The position numbers were made by a program, and so were the translations under genes. The notes under the pieces were generated by a model. That model had not been told where the DNA came from and did not search any database. It saw only the letters and a program-made list of their open reading frames with translations. From positions 1 through 64,000 of the forward strand of contig JACKQL020000108.1 in assembly GCA_018296165.2 (NCBI GenBank): a stretch of 64,000 nt of DNA, given 5' to 3'. This stretch comes from Termitomyces sp. T153. Lineage: Eukaryota; Basidiomycota; Agaricomycetes; Agaricales; Lyophyllaceae. Below are positions 51,602 through 63,536 of the stretch, piece after piece; position 1 is the stretch's first letter, and each line of letters opens with the position of its first letter.

Positions 51602-52861
51602 TGTAGTCTCGGTCACTGATATGAGTAGTGGGAAGGAAAGCGTTGAATCATTTCCAATCAACTGGTGAGGGGATGTATTCTCACGCTGGGGCCAATGGCT
51701 GACATCAAGCGCTCAAAATCGTCCGCTATTCACGCAAAAGACAATACCCTGTGAGGAGGTCGTCTGAAATGAAAATATGGACACGCCTTGACTGGTTTTA
51801 CATTACAGTGAATCGTTCGGCTCATGCCATGCCCGAGTCACGTTCCAGAATCGGAAGTTCCGGAACTGGAAAGCTAGAACGAAGACAGGATGAGTACTGG
51901 TGCCGCGCAATGTCTATGGACGACAAAGATCTCAAAGCAACCGCACCAACATACTATAAAGATTCAATACGTCGAATCTCATACACTTATACATACCTCC
52001 CATTAACCACCGCAACATACAATACATAAAACATCACACAATACCTCCGATATTCACGACCACAAGTGCCTAGATAACAGAAGAAATTGGGGCATGGGGT
52101 AGGACTGCAACACAGACTATATACATGAATGTGACATGATAACACCTACTACAATTACTCTTACAAACTTAACGACCGTATACCGTAAAGCTATCCAAAG
52201 ACAACGAAAACAATGAACGAAACGCAAACAAACAAGATCATATATACATGTATGTATGTCGTTAAACGACCTACGACGAAAACGTACAATACTCAGAAAT
52301 GTATACGTAGAGACTATACAAAGAACGTGTATATACGTACGTATGTACACACTTGAATCATGAGTAGGGAGGTGAGGGTAAGTTCAAGCAAGCAAACAAG
52401 CAGTTATAGGTCAGTCAGGTCAGTCCAATCCAATCCAATCCCCGATCCCCGATCCCTGATGCGATAAGGATCATGGGAGTGAAGCGAAAACGAAAACAAA
52501 AACAAAAGTGAAAGCGCGAAGACTAGAGGACAAGAGATTGGCATGCGGCAAGCAAGCCGTGAGAATGGATGCAATAAGATGATCGATGATCGATGTCCTA
52601 GGCGCCTATCGATATCACTCACAATTGCAAAGAAGTCAGAAACAAAAAGTAGCAAGACAAATTGCGAGGCGATTTGGACCACGAGCCGAAAAGAGATGTA
52701 ACGACAGACGCCATCCTTGCCCGCATCGTCGTCATGCTCCGCAAAGTTTTTTTCTCGCAAGACGCTGGCGATCGCCACGGGTAGCACAGCTCTCGCGTAC
52801 TGTTACATAAATTCTGGCCACTGCAGTCTCCTCAATCCACATACCGCCCTCCTCCACCATC
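51602..52861. other. Intergenic region, AT-rich with simple repeats
   Basis: About 1.26 kb without a supported gene. 51.95-52.35 kb is AT-rich with many TATATACATG/GTACGTAC-like stretches. 52.38-52.46 kb has short tandem repeats (AAGCAAGCAAACAAG; CAATCCAATCCAATCC). Normal CpG has returned here, which marks the right edge of the depleted domain. Confidence 0.45.
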
Positions 52862-54480
52862 ATGGGCCTGCCTAACAGAGCAGAGATTCTAGCCTCCCTC
52901 AGAGCATCTGCGGACTCTCCTGACAACGACTTTGATCTCCTCGTTGTAGAAGGGGGCGCTACAGGCGCGGGCGTAGCTCTCGACGCCACGAGCCGCGGAT
53001 TCAAAGTCGCCTTAGTAGAGAGGAACGACTTGAGTTCAGGTCAGTTCGTTGAATCTTGCAGGAGTATGTTTTTTCAACCAACACAGACACTTTATCGAAA
53101 TCCACAAAGCTCGTTCGCGGGCGGCGCTCGGTAAAAGCCGTATTCGAGCTAGATTCCTCCAAACCGTGCATTACCACTCGCACATGCTCCCATCATGCTG
53201 TCAATCTACAACTGCGTACTTCCTCAGCGCGACTGACGCCATTTAAATCTCTACAGATACTAGCAACTGGGCCGGCTGCAAACTCTATGACTTTCTAGCC
53301 GGCAAAGAAAACATTCAAATCTCATACCTCCACAGTTGTCTGCTAGATGTTTCGTTACATCTGTCTCCATGCCGTACTGCAGATACAGATGTCGTTGGCT
53401 GCCCACACCACACCACACCACGGCGCACAGGCACCCTCTGAGCAAGCCTAACAAACAAACCCCTCTCCCACCCCGCACTCTATACCAGCTCGAGTGTCTC
53501 CGTCACACACCCGCTGCGCACCTTCATCTCGAGCCCGTGCACACGAACCGCAGTGTCCACAGTCTTCCTCGCCATCTCGCAGTGCGATCATTATCATCCC
53601 GCTTGGGAAGACGTGGATCACATGCGAGCGGACACGAGACTCTGCGTCGGGGTGCCGGTGGTGTTCCCACCAGAATAAGGATTAGGATCGGGAGACGCAC
53701 TGACGACAAGCGGCCTCAACCCACACCGCGCACTCAACACGTCCGCCCTGCTCACACGCACATCCGGCGCAAGACACTTCCTCACCTCATCAAGCGCCTA
53801 CCTGATCTCTTCCTCGCGCACCATCGCAGGCTCCTCTCCCTCCCCCGCAAGTGCACCCGCAGGCACAGGTGCAACAGGCGTATCCGTCGTCCCAGCGATC
53901 GTCTCCCCCTCCCACGGAAACAAAAACACCACCCTCCCATCCTCCGTCTTGGGGTCTAGAAGCACCATCCCCCGCGGCGCATAATACGCTGGCAGCGCGA
54001 TATGTACGTCTCTCAATGCTTTCAGCGTTGGCGCGCGTGTGTGCTCTGGATCGGGATCGGCCAGCTGGAGCAGGGAATCGGCGTGTGGATCTGTAGTGGT
54101 GATGAGGCACCCGAAACATACGGGGAAACTGTGGCATGTGAGTGTGTCGGTTATGAGGACTCTGGAGAGGTGGTGGGGGTGTGTCGTCGGGTCTGGGGGT
54201 GTGAGCGATGTGAGCGATGTGCAGTTTGTGATTTTGGCGCCGTGGGCGCTGGCGTGTGAGGATGAGGGCGATGTTTATGCGCGAGTGCTGTGTTGGCTGT
54301 CGTAGAAGATTATGGCGTCGACAAGCCCGTCCGGGTTGAGTGTGGGGAAGGCTTGGAGGGCGCTGGATTTGGAGAGGAGATCGCGCGTGGACTATACGCT
54401 CGCTCGCCGAGTCCATTGTTACACCTAGACCCTGGCTGAGACCGAGCTCGCGGTACCCTTATACGTCCCCCCTGTTCTTG
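52862..54480 (+). pseudogene. GUT2: GUT2-like glycerol-3-phosphate dehydrogenase with an internal inversion
   Basis: Plus-strand exon 1 (52862-53039) encodes the FAD-binding start (FDLLVVEGGATGAGVALDAT; usual VGGGATGAG, first glycine changed to Glu) and ALVERNDLSSG. After a 51-bp intron come STKLV, VKAVFELD and, at 53265-53330, NWAGCKLYDFLAGKENIQIS. Then the strand flips: from about 54376 down to 53331 the minus strand reads ALQAFPTLNPDGLVDAI, HIALPAYYAPRGMVLLDPK (about 54000-53930), FPWEGETIAGTTDTPV, VSRADVLSAWCGLRPLV (about 53740), TPTQSLVS, and YGMETDVTKHLADNC (about 53380-53340). The last part (54383-54480) is again plus: DRAWTIRSLAES. Frameshifts also occur. Compare the copy at 28058, where the order is normal. 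Confidence 0.85.
53331..54376 (-). other. Inverted ~1.04-kb internal segment of the GUT2 copy
   Basis: At the left break ATACCTCC meets ACAGTTGTC; at the right break TTTGGAGAG meets GAGATCGCG. Turning the segment round restores ISYLLSKSSALQ at one end and HLADNCGDRAW at the other, both in frame. The breaks share a short inverted match (CCTCC / GGAGA). This shows a simple in-place inversion rather than a mosaic of two copies. Confidence 0.8.
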
Positions 54481-55433
54481 TTCCCCTGATCACCAAGATA
54501 CTAGCTAGATGATTTGTATGATACCAACATGTAGAGTCAGCGTTAGTGTATGGGTGATGATTCGAATCCCAGTCATGGAGAGAGTTATAATTGATATTAC
54601 ACTTTAGCGGGAACTAATGAGTAGCGGGAATAATGTTTCTAGATTTATCCAGCTTTTATTTCGCAATTTCAACTGTGCAAACTACGTTACGTTATTTCAC
54701 TTGTTCGAGTCCCAGTCAAAAACGCAGAAACAACACACACAATAAGGAAGGTGATAGAACCATCTTCCTATTTCCCGCTCAACGTCCAACATTTCCGACC
54801 CTTTCGTCCCAGTACAGTCGACCTTGGACTTTCTGGTGTCCGTGTTTTTTTCGCGATGAGGATTTGGTTTGAATTGATGATGGCCGAGTGACGCACTTGT
54901 GTTGAATAGACATAACAGGGTAGAGATGGAGGATTCCAATAAGATTGAAGGGGGTGGCATAGGTTGAGTGCGTCGTGCAGACTTGTAGTTCTTGTGTAAG
55001 TCTTATTGGGCCTCCCTCTCTACCTCAGAAAACATTTGATTATACTTCGTGACACACCTGCTTGACACAACAGTGTTGTCTGTAAGCATTGCCACGTTAC
55101 AGCAACATGGATAGGGAGGACGAACTAGGACCGCAAGAATACCCAGAGTAGACCGATGACATTCACACTAGAGGTCCGTTCGTACTCAAAATAAAGTGTA
55201 CTAGCTATATTATATATACCTGGAGGGGAACTCCACTGCAAGGGTGATATAAGGCTCCTGCTCTACGACCTCAACATGCCGCTATTGCTCTAATTTGACT
55301 ATTGAAACCCTCGAGTTTATTACATCCACAAAAAACCCTTCCGAGCTCAAACTTGAGACTTTGGGAAACATGGACCGAAGGATTCACTATAGATCGTCAG
55401 GGTACGTCCCTTTAAGTAGAAGAGAGAAAATAC
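54481..55433. other. Intergenic; left part of a segmental duplication
   Basis: No gene seen. GATTCGAATCCCAGTCATGG at 54551 resembles a tRNA B-box, but no cloverleaf is recognisable. From about 55085 to 55433 the sequence is shared with about 59985-60295 (e.g. CTACGACCTC, AACTTGAGACTTTGGGAAAC / AACTTGAGACTTTAGGAAAC), the 3' flank of the P2/P3 duplication. Confidence 0.5.
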
Positions 55434-57769
55434 TCACAAATCTGGCTCAATGTCTGGGATGCTAGGCAATCGTTTGAGACCAGCTCTTTTCACACACCTT
55501 CCATCAAGGTCATATGCACAGACGGGTTTTCTATTGAGAACGGACTTGAGGAGCAGAGAGCCGACACGTGGGAGAGGAATGTGCATGTCATAACCAGGAT
55601 CAAGGGTTGTGATTGGATCAAGTATTTTCAGAACGCGTAAAACCACGAAATTGCCGCCTGCATGTTCTTGTAACTTTGACCGCTCAAAGCAGACGACAAT
55701 CCGTCCTATGATGGAGAAATAAGAAAACATATACATAAACCCAAAGTATACACACCGGTGTAAGGGGATTTATCCTTTCTCTTATCATAGAACATGGAGG
55801 CAAAATTTGTCTGTACGACGTCATCAGACAGAACAACCTGTAGCGTGTGATATCGGTGAAACAGATCCATGACAAATGGCTGTTCCAAGTAATATAACGA
55901 CTTTACGGGTCTCATTTTTGATGTGGGAAGATTCGATAGAGCTTGCACGTATTCGACATATCCGTCATGGTGCAACTGTTCCTTCAGAAGATCATTGCGT
56001 ACAATTCGCAATGCATGAATGTTCCACGGTTCGCAGCGGAGTAAAAGGTCAGTCCCGTTTTCAAATTGTGCTGGGTCGTTAGATGGTGTTATCCGAAATC
56101 GAATCTGACCACTAACAAGTGGTAAGCGAGGGTTTATGTGCATATACAAGAAACCGTGGGTGTTGGGAGGAAATGCTTGCTCTCTAGTGAAGCCGAGTTC
56201 GATTGGCTTTTGTGATTTGACATGTTGCCCCGGATATATATCTTGATGCGATTAGAAAGAATCCGAAGGTTGTAGGCGGCGTGGGTCCAGCGTACTAATC
56301 GTCTTGGAGCGATCAGTGAAAAGAGTTTGATAGATTTTCGGTAGGACAGGTACAGGGCCATCCAACGGAGAAGGGCTAACGGGAAAACCTTTATTTGTTA
56401 CAAAACGAGTCAAAAAAAAGACTGCGCACGTGGGAGTTTTGATGCTCGGAATAAGTTGCAGGGACGAGGACTCAAATTCCGCAATCCGAGATTGACCTCG
56501 AGAAGTGAATTTCACCAGGGTACCTGGTGTCGGAAATGAACGATATACTATGGCATCCTCAGAAAGTGGTTCGATGGGTTCAAGAACCTTGAGGACTCGC
56601 ATGACAACTGATATGCCATTTACTAGTACACCTTCGGCTGGTAGTTCGAATGAAACCAGTAATTTTCCTGTACATCCGTAACATGACAAACCACCAAGAG
56701 ACTTGTCTATTGATTGCAACTCACCTTTGAGGTATGACCTACGTGGTCTTGAAGTATTTGAGTATATTAAGCTCGAAGAAGGTATCTTTACAACTTCCCG
56801 AGGAGTAACAATGGCCAGCGTTTTCCTCTGCGTTTCCAAGTCTAAGACAAACGGCTGTTCCAAAAAAGCCAGACACTGACCCCTCCGAATGTTACGTTTC
56901 TTGAAGACTCCTGTGTGGGCAACAAAACCATCTTGAATGGCCAATTCCCAAAAAGGTGACTGCGACAGAGCGAGGCGGATGGACCAAGGCTCGCCGTCAG
57001 GCCTCAAGAGATCAAAGCCGTTTTTGAAAGACGCTGGATCAGGGTTTTGTGTAATCTTAAAGCGGATTTCGCCAGTTTCAAATGGAAGACGTGGGTCGTA
57101 ATGGCAGTACAGAAAACCTTGAGTGTTTTCTGGGAATTTTTTGTCCGTCGCGTAATACACTGAACCTCTAACAACTTTGCCTTTCTCGAGTACCGCGTTG
57201 ATCATCGCAGACGAAGTGGAAGAGACATACGAACGTAGGCATCCCGGTCTGAGTGTCCTGATGAATTTGTACTTTGCCCTGGGTCTTCGTGTGTTGGAAT
57301 CAATGAGGCCATCTTGATAGGCCACTTCCCGAAAAAGTGGCTGCGCCAGAGCGATGGAGATCGACCAGGGCTTGCCGTCAGGCCTCAAGAGGTCAAAGCC
57401 GTCTTTGAAAGACGCCGGATCAGGGGATTTTGTAACCCTAAAGCGGATTTCACCAGTTCCAGATGGAAAACGCGGGTCGCGATAGTAGTACAGAAAGCCT
57501 TGAGTGTTTTCCGGGAATCTTGTACGCTTGAACCCGTATTGGATTAGACATGTAGCAACTTCGCCATTCTCTAGTACCGTGTTGATTTGCTTAGTTATTG
57601 TGTTAGAGATAATAACGAAATCGATCGTTTGTAGGCATTCTGGTTTGAGTGTCCTGATCAATGTACGCGGTGCGAACGTGTATTGTACAAGTCTAGCGCT
57701 GAATCCATGCGCAAATGGGCGGACTGTGCGAAATCGTACGTTCAAAAGAAACAAACACGTTGATTTCAT
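55434..57769 (-). pseudogene. P2, P-family gene with an extra N-module and a premature TAA
   Basis: Exons 57769-56725, 56667-56430, 56375-55756 and 55705-55434 match P1 and P3. Exon 1 is longer because the N-lobe module is duplicated: FPENTQGFLYYYRDPRFPSG and later FPENTQGFLYCHYDPRLPFE, each followed by GEIRF and PDPASFK. In exon 3 an 8-nt deletion relative to P3 changes the frame and makes TAA at 56254-56252; a 1-nt deletion about 20 nt later brings the frame back, so the rest (NTHGFLYMHINPRLP to LPSIPDIEPDL) is open in the original frame. The product would be about 505 residues with one and a half repeats. The basic N-terminus (FRTVRPFAHGFSARL) again looks like a mitochondrial presequence. 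Function unknown. Confidence 0.7.
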
Positions 57770-58400
57770 GTTATTCGAGTCTAGAGACAATTACTTGAGC
57801 GGCATAGATCGAATAATGTGACTAGTGTGCCGACTCGCTCTGAAATTGCTACTCACGGAGAGGAAGTTTCGATACTTTCGAGGTCGTGCAAGGAGGCAAA
57901 AACAATGGGGTGTATATATCACCTGACTGTGGGTGCGTTTGAGCAGCCGACTATCCCGGCGGTACGGCCTCGAAACAGACATCACAACTACGGAGACCGT
58001 GCATGGACAATATGTTCGCTCGTCGAATCTACATCTACACATACGCCCTGGCTCTGATACTTCAACCGCCAATCAATGGGTGAATGGACTTTTCTTCACC
58101 AGCCTTGCATTGAGGGCGGATGCGATGATTGGGAGTGAGTTCCTCTCTTTCTTTCCTTTTATTTTTTTTCTGTTTCTCGGGGGCTCTCAACTGTCGATTC
58201 ATGTTCCTTTGCTTGTCGTCCACCTTCCTACGTTCTCCCCAGCGCTCATCCCATATGTCTACTTTTGCTCCCTCTTTGCATGCCATCCCTTTTCATTCTC
58301 GCTGATTCACTCATCCACAGTCGTACCCTCGAAGCTACCTATAACTCCTGTAAATTTAAACCCTTGAGACTTGATGAGTTCTTCGTCTCCAAGATTCAAC
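57770..58400. other. P2 5' flank and short GUT2 fragment
   Basis: 57945-58065 (+) encodes a GUT2 C-terminal scrap: YGLETDIT, then, after a deletion, NYGDRAWTICSLVEST. 58190-58380 is shared with about 62770-62960 (the stretch from CTTGTCGTCCACCTTCC / TTTGTCGTTTCGACCTTCC to ATTCACT), part of the duplication flanking P2 and P3. Confidence 0.6.
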
Positions 58401-58800
58401 CGTTTGTTCAGGCAATCGCAATGTAACGGCCCGTGCGGGCAAACAGAATGGAATATCTGCGCAAACCACGACGTGAACTACTTCCTTGCATGCAACGTGA
58501 CTTCGACTTTGGCTTGTCCGTGTCTCATCTCCTCGCTGGAACCGCCATACCTTTTCTCTGGCACCGACCACTGGCACAGAATACCCACCTTTTTCTATAA
58601 TGTCCCCGCTCCGATTTCTATAGGTGCATAGTCTACTACGACTATAGTGCCCCCCCATACATCACCCTTGCTCGTCTTCCCACCCATACATCCTCACCGC
58701 CATCAAGCTCGGTGTAACCATTGCAATTACCAGCCAACTTACCGTCACGCAGTTGCACCCTCGCTAGTGCCTCTTTCCCCGTCCACGCAAAGGACATATG
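58401..58800. other. Intergenic, nothing recognised
   Basis: No family recognised on either strand. It lies between two GUT2 fragments and may be decayed GUT2-linked sequence. Confidence 0.35.
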
Positions 58801-58839
58801 CAACGTTACCCTTTCTCCGACTGCCAAATTTTATTCATC

Positions 58840-59210
58840 TCACACCGGATGTCGAGGTGCGCCAGGGACGTGCTGAGTGCGTGGAGCGGGCCGAGGCTGT
58901 CCGTGCCCGGTGTGGAGCATGCAGGCAGGGGCTCATGGGCATGTGGTGTATACCGAGATAGCCATGATTGCGGGGAAGTGGATGACGTATATCAAGATGG
59001 CGAGGAAGGCCGTGGATGTGATGGTTTGAGTGATTGGGCTTGAGGAGGAAGATGCTGTGTGAAGCATCTGCTACGGAGATTGTGCATAGACGGTCATATC
59101 AACTCGCCGAACCCACAGATAAAAACCGGCTTCTCCACGACACACGTCTAAACCCCCAGTACCCCTGTATGCCCTTCTGTCCCTCTTCTCCCTTCCTCCA
59201 CCCCAAACCC
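58840..59210 (+). pseudogene. GUT2: Decayed GUT2 C-terminal fragment
   Basis: In changing frames the plus strand reads CARDVLSAWSGPRLSV (about 58855-58905; the family has DVLSAWSGIRPLV), AMIAGKWMTYIKMARKAVDV (about 58965-59025; family IAGGKWTTYREMAEE) and YGDCA-stop-TV with AEPTDKN and LNPQYPCMP (59065-59170). Three GUT2 landmarks in order with stops between make a pseudogene certain and the family assignment likely. Confidence 0.7.
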
Positions 59211-60295
59211 CCGGTCTTCGATGTGCAAGTGCACTATGCCGTAATACGCGAATGTACGCACACCGCAATTGAAGCTCTTGTGCGCCCCACACATCCTCGT
59301 CTTCCCTCACTGTCCAAGCAGCGCTCGACGCCTCTCGCGCGTCGTTCACATCATGGCCACATAGTTCAACTGACTCAGAGCGCACGTGGCAAATCAGCAA
59401 CGCCGTCAAGTTTTTTGCATCTGTGAGGCTCCTGAGCAGTGTGCCCGTGTTACCGAGGGGCGGGCGAGAATTGGTTTGGGATGAGGATTGGGTTAGGGTT
59501 GACTGCGCAGGCTCAAAGAATGCGGTTGTGGATAGGCGGGTGGAGCTGATTATCGAGCTAGAGAAGCTATGTGAGACCGCGTTGGCCGGTGCAGGAGTAT
59601 GAGGACGTGACAAAGAGGGATTTTGTGTATGTCCTTGAGGCAAGCTGACGGAGAGCAAGTCCTTTTTTCTATTCATGAAAATGGGTTCATAAATTTTTGG
59701 GAATTTGAACGAGGTGGCGGTTGTACCCGCGTTCAATATGCACCAGAGGGAGCCGTTGAGGATTCCGGTCGAGGGGTGTTTAGATGTATAGACAGGTGTT
59801 GAATCTCGGTGTATGTCGGCGCTGGGTTTGGGTTTTCTGGTATCGGTGCTCTTTTATTGGATACGGATATACCTGATTCATATATTACTATCATTGGACC
59901 CTTCTCTCTCTCAATTTTTCAGTACACAACACTTGATGATTAGATGTATACATCCGTCGTCTGTAAATGGCATTGCCCTCTTGCAGCAGACTGTGGACAG
60001 GGAAGACAGACTAGGCCCGGAAGGATACAAAGTAGGCTAGTGATTTTCACACTGGAGGAATACCAAGCGAGTTATATTAGTTACATAGTACGAGGTACTC
60101 CACTGTCAGTCAGGGTGAGTATGGGACTCCTGCACTACGACCTCGACATGTCTCTAACTTGATTTTTGAAAAACCGCCAGTTTATATCCACGATAACGCT
60201 TCAAAAGTCAAACTTGAGACTTTAGGAAACAAGAATTGGATGATTCGCTGTAGATAATCGGGATGTGTCCATTTTAAGTAGAAGAGAGGCAACAA
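59211..60295. other. Intergenic; possible fragment of an unknown gene and P3 3' flank
   Basis: At about 59430-59600 (+) a frame reads VPVLPRGGRELVWDED and RRVELIIELEKLCETAL; a related string lies near 11.1 kb beside P1. From about 59985 the sequence is the P2/P3 shared 3' flank. No intact gene. Confidence 0.4.
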
Positions 60296-62256
60296 TCACA
60301 GATCTGGCTCGATGTCTGGGATGCTAGGCAGATGTTTGAGAACAACGCTTAGCTTTCGACTTTCGTCGAGGTTATACGAGCATACGCGATTCCTGGTCGT
60401 AAAAAGGAGAGAGCCAACACGTGGCATAGGAACGTGCATGTCATAATCAGGATCAACGAGCGCGATTGGATCAAGTATTTTCAAAACACGCAAGACCACG
60501 AAATTGCCGCGTGCGTGTTCTGGTAGAGTTGAGCGCTCAAAGCATACAACAATTCGTCCTATGGGCAAGAAATGAGAAAAGGCATTCGAGAACCCAAATT
60601 GTACACACCGGTATAAGGAGTAGCAAGTTTACTCCTTCTTGAATCAAAGAAAGTGTTGACAAGAAAGCTAGATAGGATCTTGTCAGACACAATAGCGAAC
60701 AGGGAGTGCCTTCTGAAAGACATGTCCATGACAAATGGCTGTTCCAAGTAACACTGCACTCGTGCAGGTTTCTCTTTTGATAAGGGAAGGCTCGACAGAG
60801 TTTGAGCGTACTCGGCATAACCGTCACCGCGCAACTGTTCTATCAGAGGAGCAAAGTGTGCGATTCGTACTGCATGGATTTTCCACGGCTCGCCTTGAAT
60901 AAAAAGGTCAGTTCCGTTCTCAAACTGGGCTGGGTCGTTGGATGTTGTTATTCGGAATCGAATCTGACCGCTAACAAGTGGTAGGCGAGGGTCGATGTGC
61001 ATATAAAAGAAACCGTAGGTGTTGTCAGGAAAGGGGGTTCGGTCGCAGGAGTATCGGACTCTGATTCTCCTTTGTGATTGGACATGTTGTCCCGTCATAT
61101 ATATGCCTTGGCGACCAGAAAGGACACAGAAGTCTGAAGATTGTAGGCGACATGGATCTAGTGTACTGATTGTCTTGTAGCGAGCAGCGAAGAGATTTCT
61201 TCGGATCTTCGGTATGATGCATGCAGGCCCATCCGACGGAGAGGGGCTAGCGGGGAAAAAGTTTGCTTATTGTAAAATGAGAGCAAAAAAAGACTGCGCA
61301 CGTGGAAGACTTGACGCTGGGAAGAAGTTTCAGGTACGGAGACTCAAATTCCCTGGTTAGAATTTGACCTCGAGAAGCGTATTTCAGTAGGTCACCTGGT
61401 CTCGGAATTGGATGGAATCCTTTGATAGGTTTGATGGGTTCAAGAACTTTGAGGCATCGCATGACAATTGACGTGCCATCTCCACGTACACCTTCGACTA
61501 GTGATGCTTGTTCGAATGAAACCAGTAATTTTCCTGGATATCCGTAACAATTACCATACATCAAGCTCGTTTGTGTATTCCCAACTCACCTGTGAGGCAT
61601 GACAATTGAGGACATGAAGGATCTGGGAATAGCAGTCGCAACGAAGACTTCTCCACAACCTCCTGGGGAGTAACAATGGCCATCCTCTTCCTCCGTTGCA
61701 AGTCTAACACAAACGGCTGCTCCAAAAAAGTCAAACATATAAGCCTACCAAAATTCTGACGTCTGGAGACTATTGTTTTGGGCTCAATAAGACGATCTTG
61801 AATAGCCAATTCCCTAAGAGGGGACGGTGACTGAAGGAGAAGGATAGACCAGGGCAGCTCGCCGTCAGGGCTCAAGAGATCAAAACCGTCTTTAAAAGAC
61901 GCCGGATTAGGATTATTTGTGACCCGAAAGCGGATTTCGCCAGTTATAGATGGAAGACGTGGGTCGCGATGGTAGTACAGGAAACCTTGAGTGTTTTCCG
62001 GGAATTTTTTATCCCCGTCTGCCATGTAAACCACTCGACCTGTAACAACATTGCCATTCTTGAGTATTGAGTTGATTATCCTGGATTTTCTGACAGAGAC
62101 ATCAAGAAAATCGGTTCTTCGTAGGCATTCTGGCTTGAGTGTCCTAATAATTGTCTGCGGTCGCCCGCATCGTCTAAGTGTCGCGCTGAATCCACGCGCG
62201 AATGGGTGGATTGTACGAAGTTGTACGTTCGAGACAAACATACGGATTGAATTCAT
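60296..62256 (-). CDS. P3, member of the unrecognised two-repeat P family
   Basis: Exons 62256-61590, 61533-61302, 61246-60609 and 60558-60296 give 599 residues in one frame, with intron positions equal to P1 and P2. Half 1: FPENTQGFLYYHRDPRLPS, GEIRFRVTNNPNPASFKDGF, LEQPFVLDL, VSFEQ and VMRCLKVLEPI. Half 2: FPDNTYGFFYMHIDPRLP, GQIRFRITTSNDPAQFENG, LEQPFVMDM, VCFERSTL and VLRVLKILDPI, ending LPSIPDIEPDL. N-terminus: MNSIRMFVSNVQLRTIHPFA then RGFSATLRR, a plausible mitochondrial presequence. The strong conservation of the C-terminal LPS(I/L)PD(I/V)EPDL in all three members argues for past selection. Role unknown. The gene lies in the same orientation as P2, 4.5-4.9 kb away, within a segmental duplication. 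Confidence 0.75.
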
Positions 62257-63536
62257 GTTATGCAAGCAAGTCCCTGAGCGGCTTAAGCCGATCAGTTAGT
62301 GTGCCGACGCGCTATGAAGTTACCACTCACATGGGAAGTTACAAGGTCTGGGAAGTTTCGAAACTTCTAAGGACTTCAAACTTACCTTCGAACATGGGCT
62401 TGGTAAGTGACCGTGACGTCACACATGAAGACGCGAGAAAGCATTGCACAGAACCCGAATCATAAGAGATGGCCGCCTTCGCGGCCTATGATTGAATTGA
62501 AGCGTGAAATCCTAACCTCTAACACTCAAATTTACTCAAACCATATCCCAAACCTTGACGGTAAGCCAGCACGCAACGTTGCTGATGTTGGGGCCAACAT
62601 GTTCACCGCCTTCGGCACCAGCCACGTGACTCAAACTTCCCCGCGCGAGGTCGATTCGCGAACTGATGAAGGAGACCTCGTTCAAGAAGGGAGATATATT
62701 GGATATTTCGGATAAGTCGGAAGTGTTTGGGAGGGAAAGAGGCGAATTTCGGGGGTTCTCTATCGAGTCATACTTCTTTGTTTGTCGTTTCGACCTTCCG
62801 ACGTCCTCTTGAGCGCTCGTCCTATCTGTCTATTTCTGCCTCCTTGCGTGTCATTCCTTTCCATTCTCATTGAATTCACTTATTATTCGTGTCCTTTGAA
62901 GTTTCTACTGCTTCTTCATTTGTTATTCCTTTCTATCTTCGCTTCCTCTTCGTGCTGTCCTTCCGTCTCTCCTCGCTGATCCATTCATTCAACGTTGCAC
63001 CCTCACATCTACAGCTTCTCCAATAATCCTTCACGACCACGTCACTCCACATCACAATCTCTCATTCTAACAGAATACTCACTGTTCTTACCCTGCTCAC
63101 GGATAAATATGCACGCGTTGTTGTTGCTTTCGTTCTCACTTCAATCTGACCTGCGTCGGATTAAATTGGACCGCATACTTCTCTACCGTCACTACTCTTA
63201 AAAAAGATAATCCTTCAAATGTTAAACAAGCTAGAGACTCTAATAAACATGAAGGGAATACTTAGGGTATGTAGGTTGTTTTCGTTCGACGTTGGCGTCA
63301 TTATCCATCATCCGCTTGTAATCAAGGCAAAGGACTGCAGGACTGCTAGGTAATTCAACTTGATATGACCGCTTAGCACTACCTGCGAAAACGGACCAGA
63401 TTCGCATCTGCAATAGCCGCAGACGATCATTCCTCCAATAAAGCTTTGAAGCAAGACTCTATACCTTACTCAATTGGAGAAAGCCTGTGGGAAGCTTCGG
63501 ATGGTTGATCGATGTTTCTTGATAGCCTGTTTGTAC
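62257..63536. other. Intergenic; P3 5' flank and SHO1 SH3 fragment
   Basis: 62270-62360 resembles the P2 5' flank (GTGTGCCGACGCGCTATGAA / GTGTGCCGACTCGCTCTGAA). At about 62684-62735 (+) a frame reads FKKGDILDISDKSE, matching SFKQGEVLDISDKSG of the SHO1 SH3 domain at 27.0 kb, so a piece of SHO1 was copied here. 62770-62960 repeats 58190-58380. The rest is unrecognised. Confidence 0.55.

Noticed and set aside
52404..52787. 127-codon minus-strand frame before the GUT2 copy, with an ..FFAI-GTGAGT junction like SHO1 exon 1
   Set aside because: The resemblance to SHO1 exon 1 is a few residues only; the rest is low complexity. Not enough for a SHO1 remnant.
54541..54575. Possible tRNA gene (GATTCGAATCCCAG B-box)
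   Set aside because: No A-box at proper distance and no acceptor or anticodon stems visible.
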